DNA of 64,000 nucleotides. Origin: Xenorhabdus griffiniae. GTDB taxonomy: Bacteria > Pseudomonadota > Gammaproteobacteria > Enterobacterales > Enterobacteriaceae. Below are positions 55,416-64,000 of the stretch, piece after piece. The notes under the pieces were generated by a model that did no database searches, was not told the DNA's origin, and worked only from the letters and a program-made list of their open reading frames with translations. The translations under genes were made by a program, and so were the position numbers. Every line of letters starts with the position of its first letter. Within the stretch, counting starts at the first letter, position 1. Location of the stretch: NCBI RefSeq assembly GCF_037265215.1, contig NZ_CP147737.1:1582001-1646000 (forward strand), written 5' to 3'.

Positions 55416-56132
55416 ATGAAACTTGAATTTTCAATTTATCGTTATAATCCAGATGTCGATGATATACCTCGTATGCAGGATTACACGCTGGAAGCAGAGG
55501 AAGGGCGCGACATGATGTTGCTGGATGCGCTCATCCAGCTAAAAGAGCAAGATCCAACCTTGTCATTCCGCCGCTCTTGTCGTGAGGGGGTTTGTGGCTC
55601 TGATGGCGTGAATATGAACGGTAAAAACGGCTTGGCATGTATTACCCCCATTTCAGCGCTGCGCCGTGGCAATAAGAAAATCGTTATTCGTCCATTGCCT
55701 GGTTTGCCTGTGGTGCGTGATTTGGTTGTTGATATGGGGCAGTTCTACGCGCAATATGAGAAAATCCGTCCTTATCTGATTAATGATGGTAAAAACCCAC
55801 CTGCGCGTGAGCACCTGCAATCACCAGCACAGCGTGAAAAGCTGGATGGTTTGTATGAATGTATCTTATGTGCCTGCTGCTCAACGTCCTGTCCATCATT
55901 CTGGTGGAATCCGGATAAATTTATCGGTCCGGCTGGTCTTTTGGCGGCATACCGTTTCCTGACTGACAGCCGTGACACAGAAACAAGTTCACGATTGGAT
56001 AATCTGAATGATGCATTCAGTGTATTCCGTTGTCATGGAATTATGAATTGCGTCAATGTATGTCCTAAAGGATTGAATCCGACTAAAGCGATTGGTCATA
56101 TTAAATCTATGTTGCTGAAACATAGTGCATAG
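55416..56132 (+). CDS. sdhB: Succinate dehydrogenase iron-sulfur subunit
   Basis: A 238-residue subunit passing electrons from FAD to quinone. The 2Fe-2S ligands are in SCREGVCGSDGVNMNGKNGL AC, with 4Fe-4S and 3Fe-4S ligands in CILCACCSTSCPSFWWN and CHGIMNCVNVCPKGLNPTKA. Length equals the E. coli protein. Followed by a structured spacer before sucA. Confidence 0.97.
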   Translation: MKLEFSIYRYNPDVDDIPRMQDYTLEAEEGRDMMLLDALIQLKEQDPTLSFRRSCREGVCGSDGVNMNGKNGLACITPISALRRGNKKIVIRPLPGLPVVRDLVVDMGQFYAQYEKIRPYLINDGKNPPAREHLQSPAQREKLDGLYECILCACCSTSCPSFWWNPDKFIGPAGLLAAYRFLTDSRDTETSSRLDNLNDAFSVFRCHGIMNCVNVCPKGLNPTKAIGHIKSMLLKHSA

Positions 56133-56467
56133 CAAAATAACAATTTGCACATAAATAACACATAAATAGTGTGTAAATAGTGCATATAATGTTGCCCTCC
56201 ACAATTTTGAAATAAATATCAAATCAGTGGAGGGCATTAAAGAATGAAAAATGATAAATTGCCTGCTGCTAAAGACGAAGTCTGTTTCTAAATAAAGGGA
56301 TCTTTAAAAACTGATATTCGGTTTTTAAAGGTTCCTTGAAGGGTAGGAAAACCCATAGAAGAACATGCATTAAGCACGTCCAAATGAACCTTTTATCAAC
56401 ACCGCTAATTAAGCGGTATTTGTTAACCACGGCGAAAACTAAAGCTTTTAAAGCTTAAGGGATCACA
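56133..56467. promoter_or_regulatory. Structured sdhB-sucA spacer
   Basis: 335 bp with three perfect inverted repeats: GCCCTCCAC / GTGGAGGGC (56194-56202, 56227-56235), CTTTAAAAAC / GTTTTTAAAG (56302-56311, 56321-56330), and ACCGCT / AGCGGT (56401-56417). None has a terminator-type T-run. In E. coli sucABCD can be transcribed from the sdh promoter and from a weaker internal promoter, so this spacer may hold attenuation, processing or promoter signals. Confidence 0.6.
56244..56291 (+). CDS. Possible 15-residue leader ORF before sucA
   Basis: ATG to TAA encodes MKNDKLPAAKDEVCF. A strong GGAGGG lies 9-10 nt upstream and is itself inside the right arm of the first inverted repeat, so translation could depend on RNA folding. 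The next inverted repeat starts 11 nt after the stop. It does not resemble an amino-acid-biased attenuator peptide. Coding status is a hypothesis. Confidence 0.35.
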   Translation: MKNDKLPAAKDEVCF

Positions 56468-59275
56468 ATGCAGAACGGCGCAATGAAGGACTGGCTGGAC
56501 TCAAGCTTTCTGGCTGGTGCAAACCAGTCTTACATAGAGCAAATCTATGAAGACTATATAACCGATCCTAATTCTGTTGATGCAAGTTGGAGAGAAATTT
56601 TCCAACAATTACCGGAAGCAGGACTTAACGGCGAACAACTTCACTCACAGACACGCGATTATTTCCGTCGTCTGGCAAAGGATGCCACGCGTTACCACAC
56701 TTCAGTCAGCGATCCAGCAATGGATGCAAAACAAGTCAAAGTATTGCAGCTCATCAATGCATTCCGCTTCCGCGGACACCAAAATGCAAACCTTGATCCA
56801 TTGGGATTATGGAAACAGGAACCTGTACCCGATCTTGATCCTGCTTTCCATAATTTAACAAAAGCGGATTTTGAAGAAACGTTTAATGTAGGCTCTTTTG
56901 CCATTGGCAAAGAAACCATGAAATTGGCTGATCTGTATGACGCGCTGAAACGCATTTATTGCGGTTCAATTGGTGCGGAATATATGCACATCACCAATAC
57001 GGAAGAAAAACGTTGGATCCAACAACGTCTGGAATCAGTGACAGTCAGTTCACAGTTTAGTGCAGAGGAAAAGCGTCGTTTCCTGAAAGAATTAACATCA
57101 GCGGAAGGTTTGGAACGCTATTTAGGCGCTAAGTTCCCAGGGGCGAAACGTTTCTCCCTGGAAGGTGGCGACGCACTTATCCCTATGTTAAAAGAGTTGA
57201 TCCGCCACGCAGGTAAACAAAGTACCCGTGAAGTGGTTTTGGGGATGGCTCATCGTGGTCGCCTCAACGTATTGGTCAATCTCTTGGGTAAAAAACCGGT
57301 AGATCTGTTCGATGAATTTGCGGGTAAACACAAAGAGCATCTGGGGACAGGCGACGTAAAATACCATCAAGGTTTTTCGTCTGATTTTGAAACCGAAGGT
57401 GGTTTGGTACATTTGGCTCTGGCCTTTAACCCATCTCACCTTGAGATTGTCAGCCCTGTTGTTATCGGTTCTGTACGTGCCCGCCGTGATCGTCTTGATG
57501 AAGGTCGCAGTAACATGGTGCTGCCGGTCACCATCCACGGTGATGCCGCAGTCACAGGGCAGGGGATTGTTCAGGAAACGTTGAACATGTCTCAGGCTCG
57601 TGGTTATGAAGTTGGCGGTACTGTTCGTATCGTAGTGAATAACCAGATTGGTTTCACCACGTCTAACCCGAAAGATGCTCGTTCAACCCAGTATTGTACT
57701 GATATTGTGAAAATGGTTCAGGCGCCAATTTTCCACGTTAATGCAGATGATCCGGAAGCGGTTGCATTCGTCACACGTCTGGCGCTTGACTTCCGTAATA
57801 CCTTCAAACGTGACGTTATGATCGATCTGGTCTGCTACCGTCGCCACGGTCATAACGAAGCTGATGAGCCAAGTGCAACTCAGCCACTGATGTACCAGCA
57901 AATCAAAAAACAACCAACTGCACGTAAGATCTATGCAGATAAGCTGGTAGCGGAAGGTTTGCTGGAAGCCAATGACGTTACTGAGATGGTGAACCTGTAC
58001 CGTGATGCGCTGGATCATGGTGAATGTGTTGTCGATGAATGGCGCCCAATGGGGCTGCACTCGTTCACATGGGAACCTTATCTAAACCACGAATGGGATG
58101 AAGAGTATCCACATCAGATGGATATGAAACGCCTGCAAGATCTTGGCAAGAGCATCAGCACTGTTCCTGCCAAAGTGTCAATGCACTCACGTGTTGCGAA
58201 AATCTATAGCGACCGTGCAGAAATGGCTAATGGCAATAAATTGTTTGACTGGGGTGCTGCGGAAACATTGGCTTACGCGACCTTGGTTGATGAAGGTATT
58301 CCTGTCCGCATCTCTGGTGAAGATGCGGGACGTGGTACTTTCTTCCACCGTCATGCTGTTATTCATGACCAAAACAATGCTTCTGTTTATGTGCCGTTGG
58401 CGAATATCCACAATGGACAGGGTGTATTTAAAGTATGGGATTCTGTCCTTTCAGAAGAAGCGGTACTGGCATTTGAATACGGTTATGCAACAACTGAACC
58501 TCGTGTTTTGACGATTTGGGAAGCCCAATTTGGTGACTTTGCTAACGTGGCTCAGGTTGTGATTGACCAATTTATCAGTTCTGGCGAACAGAAATGGGGC
58601 CGTATGTGTGGCTTGGTTATGTTGCTGCCACATGGCTATGAAGGGCAGGGACCAGAGCACTCATCGGCACGTCTGGAGCGTTATCTGCAACTGTGTGCTG
58701 AACAAAATATGCAGGTCTGCGTACCATCGACTCCAGCTCAGGTTTATCACATGCTGCGTCGTCAGGCTCTGCGTGGTATGCGCCGTCCGCTCATCGTGAT
58801 GTCACCGAAATCACTACTGCGTCATCCATTGGCTGTGTCTACTCTGGATGAATTAGCGCATGGCAAATTTGAGCCAGTGATTGGTGAAATTGACGCTTTA
58901 GATCCAAAAGGTGTTAAGCGCGTTGTGCTTTGTTCTGGCAAAGTTTATTACGATCTGCTGGAACAGCGTCGTAAGAACGAACAGACCGATGTTGCTATTG
59001 TGCGTATTGAACAGCTGTACCCATTCCCACGTCAACATCTGCAAGCTGAACTTGAGCAGTATGCCCATGTTCATGACTTCGTCTGGTGTCAGGAAGAGCC
59101 ACTGAACCAAGGGGCTTGGTATTGCAGTCAACATAATTTCCGTGAAGCAATCCCATTTGGGGCTTCTTTACGTTATGCAGGTCGTCCGGCATCTGCTTCC
59201 CCAGCTGTGGGATATACGTCTGTTCACCAGCAGCAACAGCAAGCACTGGTTAATGACGCACTGAACGTTGAATAA
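56468..59275 (+). CDS. sucA: 2-oxoglutarate dehydrogenase E1 component
   Basis: A 935-residue thiamine-diphosphate enzyme decarboxylating 2-oxoglutarate and succinylating the E2 lipoyl group. The N-terminal E2-binding segment reads WLDSSFLAGANQSYIEQIYE. Next come GMAHRGRLNVLVNLLGK, GDAAVTGQGIVQETLNMSQA, NQIGFTT in the ThDP region, RRHGHNEADEP, and the C-terminal transketolase-like part (EDAGRGTFFHRHAVIHDQN; LLPHGYEGQGPEHSSARLER). Length matches E. coli SucA (933). First gene of sucABCD. Confidence 0.98.
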   Translation: MQNGAMKDWLDSSFLAGANQSYIEQIYEDYITDPNSVDASWREIFQQLPEAGLNGEQLHSQTRDYFRRLAKDATRYHTSVSDPAMDAKQVKVLQLINAFRFRGHQNANLDPLGLWKQEPVPDLDPAFHNLTKADFEETFNVGSFAIGKETMKLADLYDALKRIYCGSIGAEYMHITNTEEKRWIQQRLESVTVSSQFSAEEKRRFLKELTSAEGLERYLGAKFPGAKRFSLEGGDALIPMLKELIRHAGKQSTREVVLGMAHRGRLNVLVNLLGKKPVDLFDEFAGKHKEHLGTGDVKYHQGFSSDFETEGGLVHLALAFNPSHLEIVSPVVIGSVRARRDRLDEGRSNMVLPVTIHGDAAVTGQGIVQETLNMSQARGYEVGGTVRIVVNNQIGFTTSNPKDARSTQYCTDIVKMVQAPIFHVNADDPEAVAFVTRLALDFRNTFKRDVMIDLVCYRRHGHNEADEPSATQPLMYQQIKKQPTARKIYADKLVAEGLLEANDVTEMVNLYRDALDHGECVVDEWRPMGLHSFTWEPYLNHEWDEEYPHQMDMKRLQDLGKSISTVPAKVSMHSRVAKIYSDRAEMANGNKLFDWGAAETLAYATLVDEGIPVRISGEDAGRGTFFHRHAVIHDQNNASVYVPLANIHNGQGVFKVWDSVLSEEAVLAFEYGYATTEPRVLTIWEAQFGDFANVAQVVIDQFISSGEQKWGRMCGLVMLLPHGYEGQGPEHSSARLERYLQLCAEQNMQVCVPSTPAQVYHMLRRQALRGMRRPLIVMSPKSLLRHPLAVSTLDELAHGKFEPVIGEIDALDPKGVKRVVLCSGKVYYDLLEQRRKNEQTDVAIVRIEQLYPFPRQHLQAELEQYAHVHDFVWCQEEPLNQGAWYCSQHNFREAIPFGASLRYAGRPASASPAVGYTSVHQQQQQALVNDALNVE

Positions 59276-59289
59276 ATTAAGGATAGAAA

Positions 59290-60501
59290 ATGAGTAGCGT
59301 AGAAATTCTGGTCCCAGACCTTCCTGAATCTGTTGCAGATGCCACTGTGGCAACGTGGCATAAAAAACCAGGTGACACCATAGAGCGTGATGAAGTGCTG
59401 GTTGAAATTGAAACGGATAAAGTGGTTTTGGAAGTACCAGCAAGTGAAGCCGGTGTTTTGGAATCCATTTTGGAAGAAGAGGGCGCCACTGTACTGTCCA
59501 GGCAACTATTAGGTCGTATCCGTTTAGGTGACAGCACGGGTATACCTGCCGAAGTAAAAGCTAAAACAGAGGCAACACCAGCACAGCGTCAGACTGCGTC
59601 TTTGGAAGAAGAAAGCAACGATGCACTAAGCCCTGCTGTCCGTCGTCTGATTGCAGAGCATGATTTAGATCCTGCTGCCATTAAAGGCAGTGGTGTTGGT
59701 GGCCGTATTGTGCGTGAAGATATCGAGAAATATGTCGCTGCGAATAAAAAAGTGAGTGATAAGCCTGTTACATCTGCTGAACAGCCATCTTTATTGCCAC
59801 ACCGCAGTGAAAAACGTGTCCCAATGACGCGTCTGCGCAAGCGTGTTGCAGAACGTTTGCTTGAAGCGAAGAACAATACGGCAATGTTGACGACTTTCAA
59901 TGAAGTCAACATGAAGCCAATTCAGGAATTGCGCAAGCAGTATGGCGATGCATTTGAAAAACGTCATGGTGTACGTCTGGGCTTTATGTCTTTCTATGTG
60001 AAAGCGGTTGTTGAAGCGTTGAAACGCTATCCAGAAGTGAACGCTTCCATTGATGGAACGGATGTGGTTTACCACAACTATTTTGATATCAGTATTGCTG
60101 TATCTACACCACGTGGCCTGGTTACACCGGTATTGCGTGATGCAGATGCATTGAGCATGGCTGACATTGAGAAAAGCATCAAAGAGCTGGCTATCAAAGG
60201 CCGCGACGGTAAACTGACTGTTGAAGAACTCACTGGCGGTAATTTCACCATTACTAACGGCGGTGTTTTCGGCTCTCTGATGTCCACCCCGATCATTAAC
60301 CCACCACAAAGCGCGATCCTTGGTATGCATGCCATTAAAGATCGCCCAATGGCTGTAAATGGTCAGGTTGAGATCCTTCCGATGATGTACCTGGCACTGT
60401 CCTATGACCACCGTCTGATTGACGGTCGTGAGTCAGTCGGCTTCCTGGTGACCATCAAAGAAATGCTGGAAGATCCAACACGTTTGCTGCTGGATGTATA
60501 G
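59290..60501 (+). CDS. sucB: Dihydrolipoyl succinyltransferase (E2 of 2-oxoglutarate dehydrogenase)
   Basis: A 403-residue E2. The lipoyl domain has its lysine in [13 protein letters not shown], a peripheral subunit-binding domain starts at [20 protein letters not shown], and the catalytic domain ends with the active-site block [17 protein letters not shown]. One lipoyl domain, as expected for SucB. It forms the 24-mer core of the complex with SucA and Lpd. Located 14 bp after sucA. Confidence 0.97.
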   Translation: MSSVEILVPDLPESVADATVATWHKKPGDTIERDEVLVEIETDKVVLEVPASEAGVLESILEEEGATVLSRQLLGRIRLGDSTGIPAEVKAKTEATPAQRQTASLEEESNDALSPAVRRLIAEHDLDPAAIKGSGVGGRIVREDIEKYVAANKKVSDKPVTSAEQPSLLPHRSEKRVPMTRLRKRVAERLLEAKNNTAMLTTFNEVNMKPIQELRKQYGDAFEKRHGVRLGFMSFYVKAVVEALKRYPEVNASIDGTDVVYHNYFDISIAVSTPRGLVTPVLRDADALSMADIEKSIKELAIKGRDGKLTVEELTGGNFTITNGGVFGSLMSTPIINPPQSAILGMHAIKDRPMAVNGQVEILPMMYLALSYDHRLIDGRESVGFLVTIKEMLEDPTRLLLDV

Positions 60502-60511
60502 CATCACTATC

Positions 60512-60533
60512 GGCGGAGAGTGTGAATTCCGCC
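60512..60533. repeat. Stem-loop after sucB
   Basis: GGCGGA ... TCCGCC pair around GAGTGTGAAT, 11 nt after the sucB stop. With the next stem-loop it fills the 158-bp sucB-sucC gap, and probably protects the upstream mRNA from 3' decay. Confidence 0.5.
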
Positions 60534-60573
60534 AAGTCTGAAGTAGTACGACGTTGATGTAAAAATATATGCA

Positions 60574-60595
60574 GGCCAGCCCCAAGGGGCTGGTC
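60574..60595. repeat. GC-rich stem-loop between sucB and sucC
   Basis: GGCCAGCCCC-AA-GGGGCTGGTC is a nearly perfect 10-bp stem (one G-T pair) with a minimal loop. No T-run follows, so processing or partial termination that adjusts sucAB versus sucCD expression is more likely than full termination. Confidence 0.55.
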
Positions 60596-60659
60596 ATATC
60601 CAGAGCAACAAAATAGAAGGTAATTTACCTTTCTTAAATTAAATTATGGATAGAACATC

Positions 60660-61826
60660 ATGAATTTACACGAGTATCAGGCAAAACAACTTTTTGCACG
60701 GTATGGTTTACCAGCACCTGCTGGCTATGCTTGTACCACACCGCGCGAAGCAGAAGAAGCAGCATCCAAGATTGGTTCAGGTCCTTGGGTCGTTAAATGT
60801 CAGGTTCATGCAGGTGGCCGCGGTAAGGCGGGTGGCGTGAAAGTCGTCAACAGTAAAGAAGATATCCGCACTTTTGCTGAACAATGGCTGGGTAAACGAC
60901 TGGTAACTTACCAGACAGATGCACAGGGGCAACCTGTCCATCAGATCTTGGTGGAAGGGGCTACCGATATTGCCAAGGAGCTGTATCTTGGGGCTGTTGT
61001 TGATCGTGGTACACGTCGTGTAGCGTTCATGGCCTCTACTGAAGGTGGCGTCGAAATAGAAAAAGTGGCAGAAGAAACGCCTGAGTTAATTCATAAAGCC
61101 ATTATCGATCCCCTCTCTGGCCCTATGCCGTATCAAGGCCGTGAATTGGCGTTCAAACTTGGTTTGACGGGTAAACAGGTTGGTCAATTCACCAAGATTT
61201 TCTTGGGATTGGCTAACTTGTTCTTAGAGCGTGATTTGGCATTGGTCGAAATCAACCCTCTGGTGATCACAACGCAAGGTGATCTGGTTTGTTTGGATGG
61301 AAAATTGAGTGCTGATGGTAATGCGATGTTCCGTCAGGCTGAATTGCGTGAAATGCACGATCCTTCGCAGGAAGATCCACGTGAAGCTCAGGCTGCACAG
61401 TGGGAACTGAATTATGTTGCGCTGGATGGCAATATTGGTTGTATGGTGAATGGTGCAGGTCTGGCAATGGGAACGATGGACATTGTCAAATTGCATGGTG
61501 GTGCACCAGCAAACTTCCTTGATGTCGGTGGTGGTGCCACAAAAGAGCGTGTTACCGAAGCATTTAAGATCATCTTGTCAGATGAAAATGTTAAAGCTGT
61601 TTTGGTTAATATCTTTGGTGGTATTGTCCGCTGTGACTTGATTGCTGACGGCATTATTGGTGCGGTGGAAGAAGTGGGTGTTAACGTACCGGTAGTCGTT
61701 CGTCTGGAAGGAAACAATGCCGAACTGGGTGCTAAAAAGCTGGCGGATAGCGGTTTGAACATCATTGCCGCTACCAGTTTGACTGACGCAGCTAAACAGG
61801 CAGTAGCCGCAGCGGGGAATAAATAA
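60660..61826 (+). CDS. sucC: Succinyl-CoA synthetase (ADP-forming) beta subunit
   Basis: A 388-residue ATP-grasp subunit, the same length as E. coli SucC. Typical sequence: [37 protein letters not shown], the metal/nucleotide region [20 protein letters not shown], and [16 protein letters not shown]. With SucD it converts succinyl-CoA to succinate while making ATP. It overlaps sucD by one base (TAATG). Confidence 0.98.
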   Translation: MNLHEYQAKQLFARYGLPAPAGYACTTPREAEEAASKIGSGPWVVKCQVHAGGRGKAGGVKVVNSKEDIRTFAEQWLGKRLVTYQTDAQGQPVHQILVEGATDIAKELYLGAVVDRGTRRVAFMASTEGGVEIEKVAEETPELIHKAIIDPLSGPMPYQGRELAFKLGLTGKQVGQFTKIFLGLANLFLERDLALVEINPLVITTQGDLVCLDGKLSADGNAMFRQAELREMHDPSQEDPREAQAAQWELNYVALDGNIGCMVNGAGLAMGTMDIVKLHGGAPANFLDVGGGATKERVTEAFKIILSDENVKAVLVNIFGGIVRCDLIADGIIGAVEEVGVNVPVVVRLEGNNAELGAKKLADSGLNIIAATSLTDAAKQAVAAAGNK

Positions 61827-62695
61827 TGTCTATTTTAATCGATAAAAACACCAAAGTGATTTGTCAGGGTTTTACTGGCAGCCAAGGGACTTTTCACTCG
61901 GAACAGGCGATAGCCTACGGTACTCAAATGGTGGGTGGCGTAACACCGGGTAAAGGTGGCACTGAGCATTTAGGATTACCTGTATTCAACACCGTACGTG
62001 AAGCCGTTGAAGCAACGGGTGCAACCGCTTCTGTAATCTATGTTCCGGCACCATTTTGTAAAGATTCCATTCTGGAAGCGATTGATGCAGGTATTAAACT
62101 GATCATCACTATTACAGAAGGCATCCCAACACTCGATATGTTGACCGTTAAGGAAAAACTGGATCAAGCTGGTGTCCGTATGATTGGTCCTAACTGTCCG
62201 GGAGTCATTACTCCTGACGAATGTAAGATCGGTATTATGCCTGGTCACATTCACAAGTCAGGTAAAGTGGGTATTGTTTCTCGTTCAGGCACACTGACTT
62301 ATGAAGCAGTTAAACAGACCACAGATGCTGGGTTAGGGCAATCTACCTGTGTTGGTATCGGTGGTGATCCAATCCCAGGTTCAAATTTCATTGATATTCT
62401 GCAACTGTTCCAGGAAGATCCACAGACAGAAGCGATTGTCATGATTGGTGAAATTGGTGGTACAGCCGAAGAAGAAGCTGCGGCTTACATCAAAGAACAT
62501 GTGACTAAACCGGTTGTTGCTTATATTGCGGGTGTGACTGCACCTAAAGGTAAGCGCATGGGCCATGCTGGAGCGATTATCGCAGGTGGTAAAGGGACAG
62601 CAGACGAGAAATTTGCTGCCCTGGAAGCTGCGGGGGTGAAGACAGTACGTAGCCTTGCAGACATTGGTGATGCTGTAAAAGCGTTATTGGTATAA
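61826..62695 (+). CDS. sucD: Succinyl-CoA synthetase alpha subunit
   Basis: A 289-residue CoA-binding subunit, matching the E. coli length. It shows [60 protein letters not shown], and the phosphohistidine loop [14 protein letters not shown] sequence (here [20 protein letters not shown]). Last gene of the sdh-suc block, followed by a terminator. Confidence 0.98.
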   Translation: MSILIDKNTKVICQGFTGSQGTFHSEQAIAYGTQMVGGVTPGKGGTEHLGLPVFNTVREAVEATGATASVIYVPAPFCKDSILEAIDAGIKLIITITEGIPTLDMLTVKEKLDQAGVRMIGPNCPGVITPDECKIGIMPGHIHKSGKVGIVSRSGTLTYEAVKQTTDAGLGQSTCVGIGGDPIPGSNFIDILQLFQEDPQTEAIVMIGEIGGTAEEEAAAYIKEHVTKPVVAYIAGVTAPKGKRMGHAGAIIAGGKGTADEKFAALEAAGVKTVRSLADIGDAVKALLV

Positions 62696-62722
62696 AGATC
62701 ACAAAATAAACTCTTTTTATAG

Positions 62723-62756
62723 AAAAAGGCTGCCTTGGGGTGGCCTTTTATTTTTA
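62723..62756 (+). terminator. Terminator of the sdh-suc operon
   Basis: AAAAGGCTGCC-TTGG-GGTGGCCTTTT (11 pairs including two G-T wobbles) followed by ATTTTTATTT, about 28 nt after the sucD stop. Good position and T-rich tail. Confidence 0.85.
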
Positions 62757-63339
62757 TTTATAATATTAACAGTAGGTTAGTCATTTATAAGATCAGTTTT
62801 TTTTCAATTTAATTGAGTTGGATTTTAGTAAAATCTATTTATTTGATTAATTAAATTGGAAATATCGGAAAAATATATTTTTTAAAGAATGAAAACGAAA
62901 AGTTAATTTTCTAATGCGTTTTACAGCAAAAAATAAATTACGAGTCATTGCAAATAACAACTTATTAACACTAAATAAACTATAATGAAATAATAACTGT
63001 AAAGCTTAACAAAATAAGGAAAAAATTGACTAAAATCAATTTATTACTCTGGATTGTATTCGCTAAACTTGATTAAATTGATCTAGTATATATAGGCATT
63101 AACCTAAGAATGTATAGTATTGTTGACCTATATTCAGAATTCTAAGCTGAGTCACGTAAAAGCTATTTATTGTATGTGAATATAGGCGTAATATTATTGT
63201 GGTATCTATTGAGTTTTTTGATTTTGTAATAATTCATTGTTGTGTTTGAGGCATTTATTGCTGGTAGTTACGAGACTTTCGTTTTACGAAGTCGGGTTGC
63301 CGCAAGTCGGTGTCTTCCTGCTAGGAGCAAGGAGTCAAG
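62757..63339. promoter_or_regulatory. cydA upstream control region
   Basis: A 580-bp AT-rich spacer without a gene. In E. coli cydAB is controlled by ArcA and FNR. A good FNR-like box lies at 63026-63039, and TTGATTAAATTGATC at about 63070 repeats a half-site in direct orientation. The last ~80 bp are GC-richer and carry the leader and AGGAG of cydA. Confidence 0.6.
63026..63039. promoter_or_regulatory. FNR-like binding site
   Basis: TTGAC-TAAA-ATCAA matches the FNR consensus TTGAT-N4-ATCAA with one mismatch, 300 bp upstream of cydA. FNR control of cyd is established in E. coli; the position here is inference. Confidence 0.6.
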
Positions 63340-64000
63340 ATGTTTGATATTGTCGAACTGTCACGATTACAGTTTGCCTTAACTGCTATGTACCATTTTC
63401 TATTCGTCCCATTAACGCTCGGTATGGCGTTTTTGCTTGCGATCATGGAAACGGTATATGTCCTTTCTGGCAAACAAATCTATAAAGATATGACAAAATT
63501 CTGGGGTAAGTTATTTGGTATTAACTTTGCCTTGGGTGTCGCAACGGGCTTGACCATGGAGTTCCAGTTCGGAACCAACTGGTCATATTTCTCACATTAT
63601 GTTGGTGATATTTTCGGTGCGCCTTTGGCCATCGAAGGTCTGATGGCATTCTTCCTCGAATCCACATTCGTTGGTCTGTTTTTCTTCGGGTGGGATCGAC
63701 TGAGTAAGAAACAACACTTGGCGGTTACCTGGCTGGTTGCATTAGGCTCTAACTTCTCTGCATTGTGGATCCTGATTGCGAATGGTTGGATGCAAAACCC
63801 GATTGCGTCTGACTTTAACTTCGAAACCATGCGAATGGAGATGGTGAGCTTCAGCGAACTGGTACTTAACCCAGTAGCACAGGTGAAATTTGTCCATACT
63901 GTTGCCGCCGGTTATGTAACAGGGGCTGTTTTTGTGCTAGGCATCAGCTCTTACTATCTGCTTAAAGGGCGCGATTTGGGGTTTGCTAAACGTTCTTTTG
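63340..64000 (+). CDS. cydA: Cytochrome bd ubiquinol oxidase subunit I (partial, runs off the window)
   Basis: The first 220 codons of CydA. AGGAGTC lies 6 nt before the ATG. Heme ligands visible: His19 ([13 protein letters not shown], heme b595) and His186 ([14 protein letters not shown], heme b558), with Glu99 in [16 protein letters not shown]. The enzyme reduces oxygen at low tension using quinol. It follows sucD directly, whereas E. coli has mng genes between them. Confidence 0.97.
   Translation, partial: MFDIVELSRLQFALTAMYHFLFVPLTLGMAFLLAIMETVYVLSGKQIYKDMTKFWGKLFGINFALGVATGLTMEFQFGTNWSYFSHYVGDIFGAPLAIEGLMAFFLESTFVGLFFFGWDRLSKKQHLAVTWLVALGSNFSALWILIANGWMQNPIASDFNFETMRMEMVSFSELVLNPVAQVKFVHTVAAGYVTGAVFVLGISSYYLLKGRDLGFAKRSF

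Noticed and set aside
62696..62760. SdhX-type small RNA at the sucD 3' UTR
   Set aside because: Known from E. coli at this position, but no conserved seed region could be recognised here beyond the terminator.

Overview
The window is a piece of a gammaproteobacterial (Morganellaceae-type) chromosome, most likely Xenorhabdus or a close relative such as Photorhabdus. The core genes are near-enteric homologues in an order close to that of Escherichia coli: ybfE, ybfF, seqA-pgm, kdp, ybfA, ybgI, gltA, sdhCDAB, sucABCD, cydA. They are interrupted by accessory DNA typical of insect-associated bacteria, including a giant MARTX toxin locus and many short palindromic repeats.

Region 1 (1-31 kb) is an accessory island. 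In E. coli ybfE and ybfF are adjacent, as I recall the K-12 order; here about 30.5 kb separates ybfE (11-301) from ybfF (30851-31630). The island holds a RelBE/ParE-like toxin-antitoxin pair, then a complete MARTX locus: rtxB-rtxD-rtxE (atypical type I exporter, minus strand), and divergently rtxH-rtxC-rtxA. RtxA (4575 aa) has the conserved MARTX arms and cysteine protease domain. Its effector cassette reads as RDTND-like domain, the membrane-targeting helical bundle of RID without RID's catalytic half, ABH phospholipase-like domain, a C58/YopT-like protease domain, and an MCF-like protease domain. A vapBC pair between imperfect inverted repeats follows, then a 5'-truncated gene, a frameshifted secreted-protein gene, and a group of tailoring-type enzymes (IMPase-like phosphatase, FAD/NAD(P)-binding oxidoreductase, two methyltransferases).

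Region 2 (31-51 kb) is mixed core and variable DNA: ybfF, seqA, pgm, a small EamA transporter, a lipoprotein pullulanase, the kdpFABC potassium pump with sensor kinase kdpD but no adjacent kdpE, ybfA whose 3' end is overwritten by an IS605-type element (tnpA/tnpB), ybgI, and a divergent drug-efflux MFS/AraC regulator pair.

Region 3 (51-64 kb) is the conserved TCA block: gltA divergent from sdhCDAB-sucABCD, followed by the start of cydA, which runs off the window. A CRP-like box (gltA/sdhC), an FNR-like box (upstream of cydA) and a structured sdhB-sucA spacer with a possible 15-codon leader ORF are visible.

Two families of roughly 100-bp MITE-like palindromic repeats punctuate intergenic regions between 6.9 and 48.8 kb and are absent from the TCA block. 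They have altered gene ends in places, for example supplying the last codons of the IMPase-like gene.

Family and domain names rest on sequence recognition from memory; no database search was run.
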